A stretch of 64,000 bases of DNA from Nelumbo lutea (lineage: Eukaryota; Streptophyta; Magnoliopsida; Proteales; Nelumbonaceae). The stretch lies in the NCBI GenBank assembly GCA_022828595.1, contig JAKGHH010000004.1, forward strand, positions 83,604,270 through 83,668,269, written 5' to 3'. A program made the translations under genes and the position numbers. The notes beneath the pieces are model-generated. The model was not told the DNA's origin and did no database searches. It saw only the letters and a list, made by a program, of their open reading frames with translations. Positions 10,533-22,470 of this stretch are shown here, one piece after another. The first letter of the stretch is position 1. Each line of letters opens with the position of its first letter.

Positions 10533-10930
10533 TTAGTCTTCTTCCTCAGCCCATATTGGAAGAAAATGGAATTGCTTTGGTCCTGTAATCATCTGAGGGT
10601 TTGTTTCAAATGTTAACAAAGCATGATCCGAAAGGACAGTTCTCAAAGAGGTAATCTTGGCTAGAGGATGAGATGCCAGCCAGTGAATAGTGGCTAAACC
10701 TCGGTCTAGTTTCTCTCTTACATTCTTAATTCCTCCCTTTTTGTTGGACCATGTAAACTTGCATCCCACCATTTCCACTTCTACAAGAGAGTGGTTATCA
10801 ATAAGGGAGTTAAATGAGGGAGAGATTTTCTTGCAAGCCCTACTTGCTGCAAAATATTCACTCGGGTGTATAATCTCATTAAATCCCCAAGTCCCACCTT
10901 TGGATATTTGTCATTTTTCTATTTAATTCA
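10533..10930 (-). pseudogene. LINE endonuclease, C-terminal half
   Basis: The minus strand reads GFNEIIHPSE near 10890, the usual GDFNE block with an altered residue. It continues to VGCKFTWSNKKGG, REKLDRGLA and LSDHALLTF, which correspond to the FTW(S/T)N, R(I/L)DR and SDH blocks of the exonuclease-endonuclease-phosphatase fold. The catalytic His of SDH is present. The N-terminal half of the domain is absent and the frame is interrupted. Confidence 0.68.
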
Positions 10931-11130
10931 TTCTCATATTTGGGCCTTTCTCTTTTCTCCGGGTGACCATAGGCTAAGCAAAGATACCATCATACCCGCC
11001 AGCGGTCTCACCTTCTTTTTCATCTATAGGCACATAATCCTCCCTTGATCTCCAGGTGTTTGAAACTTCCCCCGCATGGGGGCCATGTGTCATTTCACTT
11101 TTTGTTGTCTTTTCTTTACACTGTTTCCCA

Positions 11131-11637
11131 TCATGGCGAGTTGAGTGAGTTGACTTGCTCTTGCCCGACGATTCCCCTTGCATCCTTCTTTGTGACCAGC
11201 TTCTTGACGTTCCTTTTCATCAATGCCGATCGGTCCTCTAGACATCTTCTTTTCTCAGCAGATCCTTCATCTTCCGAGTCCTCGTCTGACCCCGTTTCAC
11301 TCATTCTTAGTAATTGAACTTTGCATCCTTCTCCTTGTACTCCATATATCGGAATTTTTAGAGGTTTCTCTGGTCGGTAATCAGCTCTAAGCCATTCACC
11401 CGGGAGGTCAATTTCTCTCTGCTCCAATTCCATTTTAACTAGCTCTAGTGACTGGTTCAACCTTTTACATCTTTGCCAGCGATGTCCCAGCAATCCACAA
11501 TAAGTGCATAGCTTCGTGAGAGACTCGTAGCAGAACCGGATCCACTTCTTTTCCCCCTCTACAGTAACAAATAAGCCTGTGGTCAGAGGCTGTCGGATGT
11601 CCAGTATAACTTGAACTCTTGTGTAAATTCCTCTCAT
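11131..11637 (-). pseudogene. LINE ORF1 fragment with CCHC zinc knuckle
   Basis: The frame encodes a plant LINE ORF1 piece (nucleic-acid-binding gag-like protein). RVQVILDIRQPLTTGLF matches the stretch after DUF4283, GEKKWIRFCYESL precedes the knuckle, and CTYCGLLGHRWQRC is a perfect C-x2-C-x4-H-x4-C zinc knuckle (zf-CCHC_4 type). Its tail is acidic and then lysine-rich. The N-terminal DUF4283 part lies upstream (to ~12150) in broken frames with several stops. The first Met is probably not the native start. Confidence 0.7.
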
Positions 11638-12328
11638 AATACCCCCGTTTGTATCTTCGGTTGATCATTTACTATATCTCCTGCCATTAGCCCAATAGCT
11701 TTAACTCTTGAATCCTCCACAATGGCACGAGGAATATAATTGGAGTTGTAGCCATACTTTTTGGAGGTGAAGCTTCTCAACCGTACCATCACCACTATCT
11801 GTCCAAGGACCTACCATCAGCCAACTCGATTTGTAAAACCATGGCCCTCCATTTATCACCTTTGCTCTCTCCTGTATATCATCAAAGAAGATCTCTTGTT
11901 GGCTGCCTTTAACAAGACCTGATGCTGTAGGTTCCAGATGGTCCTACCATGCTTTTCAATCGCCTCTCTTGAAGTTTGAAGTCAAGGAAACATTCTCCCC
12001 TTCAGTCAGTAGGTGTTGAATAAAGGCTTTTGCTTCCCTACAGGTTTCCATTTCTATCTCTACATGTGATCCTTTGACCACCGCTTTCCCTGCCATGAGC
12101 TTAGCCATCTGAAGGCTCAGAATCTGCTCTTTCCTTTGTTATTCTCCATCTGGTGAGAATATTTGGCAGCACAATGCTTTTCCAGATTATCCAAGTCCTA
12201 TGGACACCTTTGAAGAATCTCTCAACAGGGGTACCAAGTACAGAAAGAGAGACGGGCACTCACGAGGATGGTTACTGTGGCTTCAGCATGGCAAGAGTGT
12301 AGTGATAAAGTAGGTTACCATATCACTA

Positions 12329-12494
12329 TGAAACAGGAAACTTTTAGAGAAGAAAAAATAATAATAGTTAGAGGCAAGGAGGCCAGTAGAGTAACCGCAT
12401 GCAAACTGATGTGAAACAGGAAACTTTTAGAAAAGAAGAAATAATAATAGTTGAAGGCAAGGAGGCCAGTAGAGTAAATGCATGCAAAGCTGAG
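12329..12494. repeat. Two-copy tandem duplication, 83-bp unit
   Basis: The unit starting TGAAACAGGAAACTTTTAG at 12329 is repeated at 12412 with few differences; both include GGCAAGGAGGCCAGTAGAGT. It is a simple local duplication with no coding content. Confidence 0.8.
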
Positions 12495-14544
12495 AGAGAA
12501 AACTAAGCGACGTGAACACAGGAAACTAAAACGTGCATGCAGCTTTACCCCAGAGGAGACAGCCACAAGATAATTATGATAAGAGACAACATTTTTGATA
12601 ACACGCTCATGGCTGAATTACAAAAAAACACAAGTAATGGAGATCAAACCATTGGCAGAACTCTTTTGTTCATTCTGGGTTCCAATCGGTCGAGGAGGCC
12701 AGACTGGTTGCCAGCCATTTTTTCAACGAAAATGGTGCCAAAACATCTATAGAAAAATGATTGTTGATATTTTGTTTAATTATTGCACTTTCAGATGAAA
12801 GCAAACATTGATAATTTCTTCCAAAATGGCATGAATTTTGTTGATACTAATACAAGTAGTATAGTATTCTGTGGGTAGGGATGTGGGAACCGTTTGTGGG
12901 TAATAAATCCAGAGCACTATTCCAAAATGAAAACGATTCTATGTTAGGGCACCATTTTCATTTGAGTGTCACTGAAAAGAAAATTGTTTATATGTTGTCA
13001 ATAGACTCCAAAAATCCCGATATGGTTAACCGGGTTTGGATATTAACACATGCATCAGTTAAGTAATTGGATCATATTAGCATATATTTGACCATCTCAT
13101 CCATTAAAAAATTAGATCTGATTATATACAATATAATAATGTGTATGTATTATGCTTTTATATTTATATACATTTTTATTTTTATGTATGTATAAGTAAA
13201 AAATAGTTTGACATTTAATTTTTTTTTCTTGATAACAGAGTGGAACCGGATTAAATCGAAATCCAATTCAATATTTCGGAATTCAGATGGGAGTCAAATT
13301 TAGAGGTTAAATAATCAAGTTGGATTTGGATGTAGTTGAAGGGACTCTAAAACCACCTCCATTATGGCCCAAGCCATTTACGTTTTGAATGTGTTTTGAT
13401 GTATTTTATTTAAAATGAGAAAATTACTTAAACCTTGTGTTTTTTAACAAATATTTTAAACTTTTTCTATGCAAGTTTTTTAAAATCGAATCAGACAATG
13501 AATCGGTTAGGGGTTCGGTTTTTGGGTCAAATGGTTTGACCATTCAAATCGAATGGACAGCCCATTCTAACAAAAAAATAAAAATAAATAAAATTTTTAA
13601 AAAATAAAAACTGTCAAAACCATTGGACGATTCGAATGACCAGTCATCAGTTTACTGACCAAATCAACAGTTTTTGGCAAAATAACTATTTTAGGGTAAA
13701 ACAGAACCGATCACCTGACCGATTCTCAGTTTTTCCAGTCCGACCATCCAATCCGATCCAGTTTTAAAAACCATGCTTCTATGCTTTTACCCCTACAAAG
13801 CCTCTCTTCATGTTTCAAATAAGGGTGATCAATGGTCAGGCTGAGCAGCCTGAGTTTAACACCTATGATAAGAGAGATAGCTCAAGCCTAAAACATAAAC
13901 ATTTGGGATGGGCATGGGCCTATGCCTTTAAATATATTATCTTTTAATATATGGTAAAATATATACCATCGGAAAGACATAATACTGGGAGAGCTTTAAC
14001 CAATCAACCCTCGGTATTTTGGTCAATACCATTTGATTAGTTACTTTTATGATACCGGTTCATCGACGCGGTTACAAGTTTTTTATGGTATCACATCTTT
14101 CTAGTATCATAGTTGAACCCTTAATATATATGATTTTCCATAATATGATACATGATTACATGTAATATATCACAAAAATAAAATAAAACATTATATATTA
14201 TGAATGTATGTATATAATAAATATAATATATATGTAATATATAAATATTTGTATTTGGGACACAAAAACCTGACCTAAGCCTAGAAATTTGTGGGTTGGG
14301 TTGGTTAGGCAAAGAATGATCACCCCTATGTAATTAAGACATTGAGATTATGATTATGCCTTTGTCACGAAGGTTCACATTAAACATGGTTGTTTTCTCT
14401 CTAAAATGCCTAGGTATGGTGTTTGTTCTAAATAGAAGAGCAATGAAACTCACATAAATTGATCAACTTTTTTTGGAAATAAATTTGATAAATCCTCATT
14501 CTAATAATTTTTTATGGACAAAAATAGGATTTGGAAAATATTAA
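12495..14544. other. Gene-free AT-rich stretch
   Basis: No gene was recognised. At 13445-13780 there is a degenerate inverted-looking segment with repeated GAATCGG, GACCGAT and GGTTTGACC words ending in TTTTAAAACCATG, of the kind seen in plant DNA-transposon remnants. The boundaries could not be set. Confidence 0.4.
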
Positions 14545-15046
14545 GGCTCAGTTTGGAAGGAGTATAAATACAAATATGTAAAGTGTAAAGCCTTGTATTT
14601 TGTATTATTTTATAGGGTAAATTTCTTAAACTACCCTTATGGTTTAGCTAATTGACTTAGTGTACCCTTACTGTTTGAAAATTGATTGATGCTACCCTTA
14701 CGTGCATCAATGGAGATATAAAAAAGACTATTTTTCCCTCCATTATAATTACTCAGATCTCTCCCTATCCTTTTCATTTTCTTCGCCGAAACTATCGGAA
14801 CTGCTAGAACTGCCAGAGCGGTAGATGATGACCGGATCTCAGATCTGAGTATCTCCCATATTTCAGGTCTGGGTTCCTTGAGAGATCTAGATTCCTTGTA
14901 GAGAATCTGAGAGATACTTAGATTTGGATTCCTTACTCAGACTTATCCCCTTTCTTCTGATTTTTCAGAATGGAGTAAACATTGGCAAGATAAGCCTTGT
15001 TTTTGTATTGTACATATTTGTATTTGCACTCTTCCCAAACTGAGCC
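14545..15046. repeat. Same MITE family with an internal insertion
   Basis: The ends GGCTCAGTTTGGAAGGAG and CTTCCCAAACTGAGCC are the family TIRs, with TAA flanking both sides. The copy is 502 bp instead of ~100-130 bp because about 380 bp of unrelated sequence interrupts it at roughly 14617-14998. Confidence 0.7.
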
Positions 15047-15049
15047 TAA

Positions 15050-15175
15050 GGCTTAGTTTGGATTTTGGAAGGAGTACAAATATAAATATGTAGATTGCAA
15101 GACTTTGTTTTTTATATTATTTTATATGTATTTGTATTGTACATATTTGTATTTATACTCTTTCCAAATTGAGCC
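15050..15175. repeat. Second MITE copy directly abutting the first
   Basis: This 126-bp copy begins GGCTTAGTTTGGA and ends TTTCCAAATTGAGCC. It is flanked by TAA at 15047-15049, shared with the preceding copy, and TAA at 15176-15178. Confidence 0.72.
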
Positions 15176-16510
15176 TAAAGCACATTAGCTCTACCAAGAC
15201 AATTAAAGGAAACATGAAGCAAGGGTTTTTTTACAAATGAAAAACACAAGAAAGGTTTAAACATTTGTCAGAAAACAAAAAGGTGTTTAAAGTTATTTTT
15301 CATTTGGGGGATCATTTCTATCTTCACATATGAAAGATGGTGGCTTGTGCAATCTATATTTCTATTAGAGAGAGGAAAGAGAGGAAGGCAGGAATTGAAC
15401 GGTTCTTTCACCCCAAAGTTCACATAGGCTTCCTCCTCCTCTCATTTCTTACACGTGTTTATCTATTTTTAGATTAAGGGGGTGTTCGACAACATGGTTG
15501 CTGAAGTGGCAATTGTTGTTATTTTCAAAAACAAAATCAACCATGTTGTTGAGCTCCCCCTAAATTATTAAAAATAAAGACTCTTAGGTCTTAATTTCCT
15601 CTATTAACATTCATCATTACTAACTGGAATAAGAAGATGAGGTCGTTCTTAAATCTCTCTCTCTCTAATATCTCCCCTCTCCCATTAAATCCTAGGTTTG
15701 GACCCAAACTGATTTTGAAACCCAAATTTGCCAACTCAGTCCTAACCAAATTTCTATTCAATCCCATGAATTTCTTGAGTTTACTTGCTAGTGAGATAAG
15801 AATGGGAAGAGAGGATACCAACTATCTTTTATGTGCTTTTCCTATCAAATATTCATGGGTATGTTAATTCTTTCACCATATCCTAGTATTTCCCAAGTGA
15901 AAGCATCTCTTAAAAGTGCCTTCACCAAACTCTTTGGGATAGCTATACTTTGAACTATGTCTTCAAATGAATAGCTAGAAATTAGAAATAGTTGTTAAGG
16001 GATGACATTTTCATTCTCGAATTAATATTTAAAAACAAGATAATAGACTTAAAATATTTGATAAAACATCTAACAATTGATTCCAAATTTTCATGTATAT
16101 GTTCATGGCACTGGAATTTACTTTAGCCATTTTTTTTAATTTAAACTTATCCCTTCTTTTGTTTTAAATAAAACTGATATTTGTCTTTTTTATTTTCCAT
16201 TTAGGCCCTATTCATTTGGTGGTAAGTTATTTATTCGGGTAAATGCATTTACCCCAGTAAGTGTTACTTAAGAAAGTGTTATCTAGGAAAGTACATTTAC
16301 TTGTGTTGTTTTGTAGAAAAACATTATTTGGGTAAGTTAGAGAATTTCCTAATAGACCCCCTAGCTTTTATATGATGACAAGGGCATATTAGTCCCACAT
16401 AGTTTGGCCAATTTCTCCCTTCATGAATAAATAACTTTCCCACTTAGAAGATGGATAGAACTTTCCTGAGTAAATTGCCAAAAGTCTTACCTAGGGGAAA
16501 GTTGGATTAC
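15176..16510. other. Gene-free stretch; no clear feature
   Basis: AT-rich sequence with short frames only. A CT-rich tract lies near 15650. Nothing is recognised as a gene. Confidence 0.4.
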
Positions 16511-19500
16511 TGTTGTGGCTACTCGTTCTAGAGGGAGGGATAGATTTTATATGGATATGGAGTTTGGAGTCGCCACCTAAATTTTTGGAATTGAGAATTT
16601 AGGAAAACCCGAGACTTTTTAAGAAAAACATTTTGCTTTCTTGGTGGCTCATTGCCCAATGTGGATGAGATTTTTAGGGTCCAGGGACCAAGGTACAGAG
16701 TGGGAAGGTGTTAGGCACCCCACACATGCCCGGTTAAACCGACCTCTACTTCACCAATGTTCTAAGAAATATTTAATAATTTTGGGACCTCTTTATTAGA
16801 AATAATGCATACACACACTAAACAAACAATTGAAAGGAATAACAATTCTATCTACTCATTTTATTAACTAAAAAAGGAGTATGTACTAGCAAAAAGACAA
16901 GAACACTAAAGAGAGAATGGTTAAGTAATGTCTAAAGCAAGAAAATGTATGACTCTCTAACAAATTAGAAAAAAAAAATGAATCTATTGAATTTTTAAAT
17001 GAAAATGGGATTTTCTAAACTGAAGTTGCGATGATAGATTTATGTATATGCCATGAAAAAGTTGGTAGAACAAGAAATGGATGCATGGAACTAAATAGAT
17101 TAATCAAAACACTTGTTGAAATAAAGATCCAACTTGAGAAACATGCTGTCTTTTTTATGTATATGAGATAAAACAGATTTGGAGACTCTGAAATTGATTT
17201 TCAAATGGTGAAAATAAATGAGCCTACTAAATAATGTTGAAGTCTAAAACAAAATAAGATGTGCAAATGAAGACAAGGGAACTAAACTACATGTTGCAAC
17301 TTGAAGTGATAAAGGTGCATTTGAATACTATGGACTTTTTCCTAATTTATTTTTTCAGATGCCTTCTTAGTAGAACAACAATAAACATGCAACTATCTAA
17401 GCCTTGTAAGCCTAACTACTCTAATGCATGAGACAAATTAAAGTGCAATTTTAATATGTGAGAGATGCCCAGTAAGTGGTGTCCTAATGTAAGATAAAAG
17501 TGAAAGTGGTTAATAAATATATATAAATTGAAACAAATTAATAGTGTATGATCAAACTGAAATCCTAAGAGACTGAAAATTTGACAAAGGCTCAAATTAT
17601 GATAAGAGAAGATTAAAAAAAGACATAGGAAAATATACTAAGAAATCTAAATTGACTAATTAAGGCTCAAATATGCTACATGCATGAGTGGTAGGAAAAA
17701 CAAAAAAGAAGAGTGCTAGTAACGTAAGATAAAGAACTAGATGGTAAAGCAATGAGATTGACTAAAGAAGGGGACACTCAAACTAAATAAATAATAAACT
17801 TGAAAATGCAACGAAAGAAGAAAAAAAGGTGGTGGAATATTCATCTTTGGATAATCAGATGGACTAATCCTACTAGCCAACTTTAAAAAAGAAAACAAGA
17901 AACTAAGAAAGAGAAAAAAAAAAGCATTAGTAGAAATAGTGCTGCTGGGTATGCTAATGGGTGTATCTTATGGAAGATTTTAACTAATCGAAATTGCCTT
18001 GATCTCCACCGGTGCATTTTCTTATGATAGCATAAATATTTTCAAGAATTTTTACTTGGAAACCTCCGTAGGATGTGTTCTTGATCATTCCTTGGCTGTT
18101 TATGGGTTTGAATTATAGCCCAAGTGTTGGGAAATATGGTGGATGACTATAATTTTCTACAACATTGTTTGGACTCAACGATGCTTCAAAGTTTACACCA
18201 TGGATGTAAGAATGCTTTGGTGGTTTCTTGGACTGTAATATTGATATTGGGGGCTCTAGAGACGTGAGAGATGGTAGGGAGAGAGTATAGGACGTGGGTT
18301 AGGGAAGCTTGGGGCTGTTTGGGATGTGAAGGGAGGTATTCTCTAGGCTAATGGGGGTAGAGATCTCTCTCTAGGCTGGATTGTATCTAGGTTAGACTGT
18401 GTGCTTAGGACGTGAGAAAAGGGGTGGTATTTATAAATTTTTTGAGAGGGGAATGGAAGGCTGAGATGGGAGATAAGAGAGATTGATGGCTGAGGATTAA
18501 ATGGTTTTAGAGGGAGATTGATTGAGAGAATGGGCTGTCAAGATAGGTCTGGATGAGATCCTCTCAGTCAATCAAAACAAAGAGTGGAAGATTTCACCAA
18601 TTTACTTAAATTGGACATTCCAAGCTTAGGTGATTGGCTTGATTGATTAGAAACTCCTAACTGATCAAATCTTAGATTTTTAAGATGCTTTTAGAAGAGG
18701 AACTTTGGGTCATGGGATGCCCTAGGCTTGAAGTTTCTATAAAGAGGATTCCAAACGGAGGGTCCAGATTGAGTCTAGCTTCAAGTTTCGAGATGAAGGG
18801 GTTAACGATGTCAGAATTGGACAATCTTGGTACCATTGGACTCGGAATTTCAAACTCCTTCCACTTAAAAGATTGAATTCCATATTTCATAAGGAATATG
18901 GTTCAGATCAAAGATGATCCCAATTGAACGATTAGAATCGGTTCCGGCTTCGGGTCTTGAGATGATGGGGTAAATGGTGTCGGACTCGAGTAATCTTGGT
19001 GTGGTTGGATTTGGACTTTTAGGCTCTATATACCTATGATTTTGGATTTCTAATTTGATATGAAATGAGGTTTATGATCAAAATGACTCTCGGATGATGA
19101 AAATTGGTTTCGTATTCGGGTACTGGGATGAAGGAGTAAATGGTGTTGGAATCAGGTGATATTGGTGTTGTTGGTTTAGATTTTTGGGCTCTATGTACCT
19201 ATGGTTTTGGATTTCCAATTTGATGTAAAATGAGGTTTATGATCAAAATGATTCCAATCGGATGATTAAAATCGGTTTCGACTTTGGGCCTTGGGATGAA
19301 GGGGTAAATGGTGCTGGAATTGGATGATCTTGGTGTCTTAGGTTTGATTTTTTGGGCTCGACATACCTATGGTCTCGGATCCTTGAGGCCCCAACTTTTG
19401 TAAAATTCAAAAAATACCCCTAGGTCAACTGAGAGGTTATTTAAAGAATGCTTGAAGTTTAAAATGCCGCAAAAAGACTAAGGAACACAAAAATGGGGTG

Positions 19501-19515
19501 TCTGTAAAATCCACA
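16511..19515. mobile_element. Probable 3.0-kb solo LTR of a Ty3/Gypsy element
   Basis: The segment starts TGTTGTGGCTACTCG, soon contains GGAGTCGCCACC and GTTAGGCACCCCACACATG, and ends GGTGTCTGTAAAATCCACA. These are words I associate with the ends of very long plant LTRs of Tat/Ogre-like elements. The flanks ATTAC (16506-16510) and CTTAC (19516-19520) match in four of five bases, an imperfect target duplication. The interior is non-coding and includes ~167-bp tandem repeats. Orientation and family are uncertain. Confidence 0.45.
18792..19400. repeat. Tandem repeat, ~167-bp period, about four copies
   Basis: The anchor GATGAAGGGGTAAATGGTG or a near form recurs at 18792, 18961, 19127 and 19295, giving spacings of 169, 166 and 168 bp. 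The units share GATGATxAAAATCGGTTTCG, TTTTTGGGCTC and TACCTATGGTTTTGGAT. Copies 2-4 are more alike than copy 1. Confidence 0.82.
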
Positions 19516-20783
19516 CTTACAAAAAAAAGAGAAAGTGGAAAAATTGGTTAACAATACAAATTGGAAATTAAATTGTGATCTTTACAAATACATGTACTAA
19601 CTAACATTCCATGTCTCATATCTAGGGCTATAAACAACATCCGTTTTTATCTAAGATGGAATCCGAAATTGATTCATCTATAACATGGTTGAGGATTTTC
19701 CTCTTCTTTTTATCCTAAATACAATCAAGAATTGATACATTGCAGTATGATATGATCACGTAAGATCTGAGTATATGCATTTAAGCTTGCAAAGTTGGTG
19801 TATATTTTGGATGTTGATTATTATTTACTAAGTGTCTCAAAAAATTGTTAGTTATTTCATTTTATCATCTATATTTATATTATACCATATAATGCATATA
19901 CTTGCATTGATTTTGGTACAGATGATAAAAGTTAAACGACTTAAATCAGAATATCATATCATATAAGGTTAATATCTTTACTTGCATGTGCAATGTGCTT
20001 GTACACTAGTCTATATTATATGAAGCAGATACTTACCTTGAGTCCCGTATAAATCATAAAAGTAAATCCTAGTACCCTATGTCATATATGATTAATATTT
20101 ACACACACATAGCATATACTCTTACACTAGTGATATATAATATCAAATCCATTTCTAGTTCCTTTTATTAATAAATAATATTTTGATAAGTTTTAATTAA
20201 ATTTATTATAACATACCCAATATTTATATGATGGCCAAAATTTCATTAAAATTGAATACTAATGAGATGGTATTTGGATACAAGCATATCAAAGGGATGG
20301 GAAAGAGAAAAGAAATTAAAGAAAGAAAGTTCAATGTGATTAAACACCACAAGACTCTATTCAGTAAATCGACGATGGACAAAAGGTCCTTTCGTCCATG
20401 GTGCACATAATTGGCAGCTCACCCAATGGAAGACCTCTGGACTAGGATTGGTCGTCTTCAATTTTCCCTCCATTAAAATTTAAAACCACCCCTCCTGCAT
20501 GCGAAGATAAACACGAGCTTCTTACCTGCAAAAAGTCTCTATAAGACAATAATTTGTGATTCTTGAAAATAAGATTCAATTTCCACAAAAAAGAAACTGA
20601 AGTGATTGTGGGTGAGTTGAAATGACCCCAAATTGAATGTTTTCTATTTTTTTTTTCAAAAATTCAAAATAAAATTTGAAACACCACAATGCCCCAATAT
20701 TCCATATAAGAATGATTAGATTCATTTTCCTAGCATAAATGGAACTGAATCGATTGTGAGTTTGCTATTTTCTATTTCCCAAA

Positions 20784-20910
20784 GGCTTAGTTTGGAAGTA
20801 GTACAAATACAAATATAGAAATATGTAGAATGCAAAACCTTATAATTTATATTATTTTGTATATATTTACACTGTACATATTTATATTTGTACTCCTTCC
20901 AAATTGAGCC
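20784..20910. repeat. MITE copy of the GGCTCAGTTTGG family
   Basis: A 127-bp copy begins GGCTTAGTTTGGAAG and ends CTTCCAAATTGAGCC, with an AT-rich centre containing AAATATGTA and TACATATTTA. The flanks are AAA on both sides. Confidence 0.7.
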
Positions 20911-21165
20911 AAAAATTCAAAAAATAATCACAAAACCTGGGGAATCAAGAGGAGTAATGAACAACTCTATTTTGTATGTATAATAGATTTATCTTTCCTT
21001 GTTTTTCATCTCTCTCTCTCTCCTTTTTTTTCTATTTTGTGATATATAATTCAAATAAGGTTTACTGATTGCATCATATAGATACAGTCATCACTCAGAC
21101 AGGAGGATTCGTGGAACAGCACCTCTATGTTGCCAAAAGAACCTCTCGCTCCTCTGATGTGCGTG

Positions 21166-21235
21166 ACGGGATCTGCTCCTCACAAATGTATGTGAAATGT
21201 GCCTGTGAGGCGCCAGGTGTGAGGAGCAGATCCGA
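21166..21235. repeat. Inverted repeat with GGATCTGCTCCTCACA arms
   Basis: The left arm GGGATCTGCTCCTCACA (21170 area) and right arm TGTGAGGAGCAGATCC form a 16-bp perfect stem around a ~35-base spacer. The same motif, diverged, occurs at 5993-6143. Confidence 0.6.
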
Positions 21236-21691
21236 TCTCCTGATGTGCATGGTAAGTGCGTGTGTATCTATGGTTTTTTTTTATACAATTTTCCATTTCC
21301 TAACAATGATAATTTGCTATCACTGTAATGTTGCTACTTGCTAGTACAAGTCAACACGCTCATACACGGGGTCTGCCCCCCACAGGACCCTATAGCCGCA
21401 CATCCCGAATATGTTCGCAGTTGTAGTGTTTTGTGGGTAGCGTGTGAGTAGTGTCTAGTGGGTGGCAGATCTAGACCCCACACTGCTTCACTACTCTGTA
21501 TATTGAGAATCTCTCTTATATTTGCATGTTACCATCCAATGAAGGTCGGAGAGACAACTTTATGCAGCCTCTTATATTTGAACCCTGTTCACCTAAGTCG
21601 CAATGTAACAACCAAACCATTACGCCAAGGCCCACCCTAAGACCCCACACTAACACACACAAAACAAAAGGAATCCTCAGGATAATATGGA

Positions 21692-21925
21692 CTATGGAAA
21701 ATACATTGAACCAGCTTGAGACCCATGTTGTTCCCGATTGGGTGTACTCCAAGCAGAATTTCTCTTGGTTTGCACAGGTTGATTGTACTCTTCCTCATTA
21801 ATGGATGATGACCTCTCCGATTGGTTGTCCTTTAAGACTGGGTGCATGTATGCATCCTGGAGGTAGATTTTCAAGTTAAATTTGGGCTCTTTTGCACGCT
21901 CTAATGTATCCTTTCTCATTGCATC
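21692..21925 (-). CDS. OSCA/CSC1-like channel, last exon
   Basis: This last exon of a CSC1-like/OSCA protein starts after AACAG at 21925 and ends at the stop at 21692 (77 codons). It begins with DAMRKDTLERAKEP, the conserved C-terminal motif usually written (E/D)AMMKDTLERAREPN. It goes on to YLQDAYMHPVLK and a serine-rich, charged cytosolic tail ending in GSMYFP. It joins the preceding exon in phase 0 after PLQ. No stop or frameshift is seen, so this end of the gene looks intact. Confidence 0.85.
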   Translation of the reverse strand, partial: DAMRKDTLERAKEPKFNLKIYLQDAYMHPVLKDNQSERSSSINEEEYNQPVQTKRNSAWSTPNREQHGSQAGSMYFP

Positions 21926-22470
21926 CTGTTATCAGGCATAACAGAAATTAATATCACAAGTAGAAAAGTAAATGCAATCACATAATACGCATGTAACATA
22001 TTATCAATTTCCTTCAGTTTTGTCTAGTTTCCCATTCACAACAGGGACAACATAAAACTTCCTCTATGCAGGTATAACCATCTCATGGTTGCAAATCCTT
22101 TTAAACCATCTTCCATACGTTTGGACCAAAGGATTACATGCACCAATAGGAAGATGCTTGTGCGGTCCTGACTGTAATGTGATAAGATGTAAACCCCTAG
22201 ACTCTCCGCATTTGCACAAAAATTCCAGGTCTAATTTTTGTCCTTTTATCATTTGGCATCTCTCTGTAATGGAAAAGGATCATTATGCTAGGAATTACTC
22301 TTTTTCCCATCTTAAAAGAGATAGATCTAAACTGTGTCAGCTTTATTTTTATGACAACACCAGTGCTTCTGCTGCACCGTTCAAACATATCAAGGATTCA
22401 AGGCAAAGAATATGCAGGATCAAAGACACTGCAGATTTATCTGTGTGAATAGAAATAAAGGATTATTAAC
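21926..22470 (-). other. Last intron of the OSCA-like gene
   Basis: This intron has donor GTTAATAATC at 22470 and acceptor ending AACAG at 21926. It is 545 bp and contains no recognisable element. Confidence 0.75.

Larger units (their letters stand above)
10200..12150 (-). mobile_element. Broken L1-type LINE (ORF1 and part of endonuclease)
   Basis: The minus strand carries, in order, a degenerate DUF4283-like region (12150-11640), a zinc knuckle, the C-terminal half of an apurinic-like endonuclease, and the linker before the reverse transcriptase. The RT itself, a 3' end and a poly-A tail are not found. The first half of the endonuclease is also missing, so the copy is deleted internally and at the 3' side. 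This layout is that of plant L1-clade LINEs. Confidence 0.72.
19516..21691. other. Gene-free stretch downstream of the OSCA-like gene
   Basis: AT-rich DNA. It holds one MITE (20784-20910) and one inverted repeat (21166-21235). The part nearest 21691 would include the OSCA-like 3' UTR and polyadenylation signals; none is certain. Confidence 0.45.

Noticed and set aside
18792..19400. CRISPR-like repeat array
   Set aside because: The unit is ~167 bp with no short identical repeats and unique spacers, and the context is plant nuclear DNA.
22089..22448. 119-codon plus-strand frame over the OSCA last intron
   Set aside because: It is intronic and antisense to the OSCA-like gene, with no recognisable motif.
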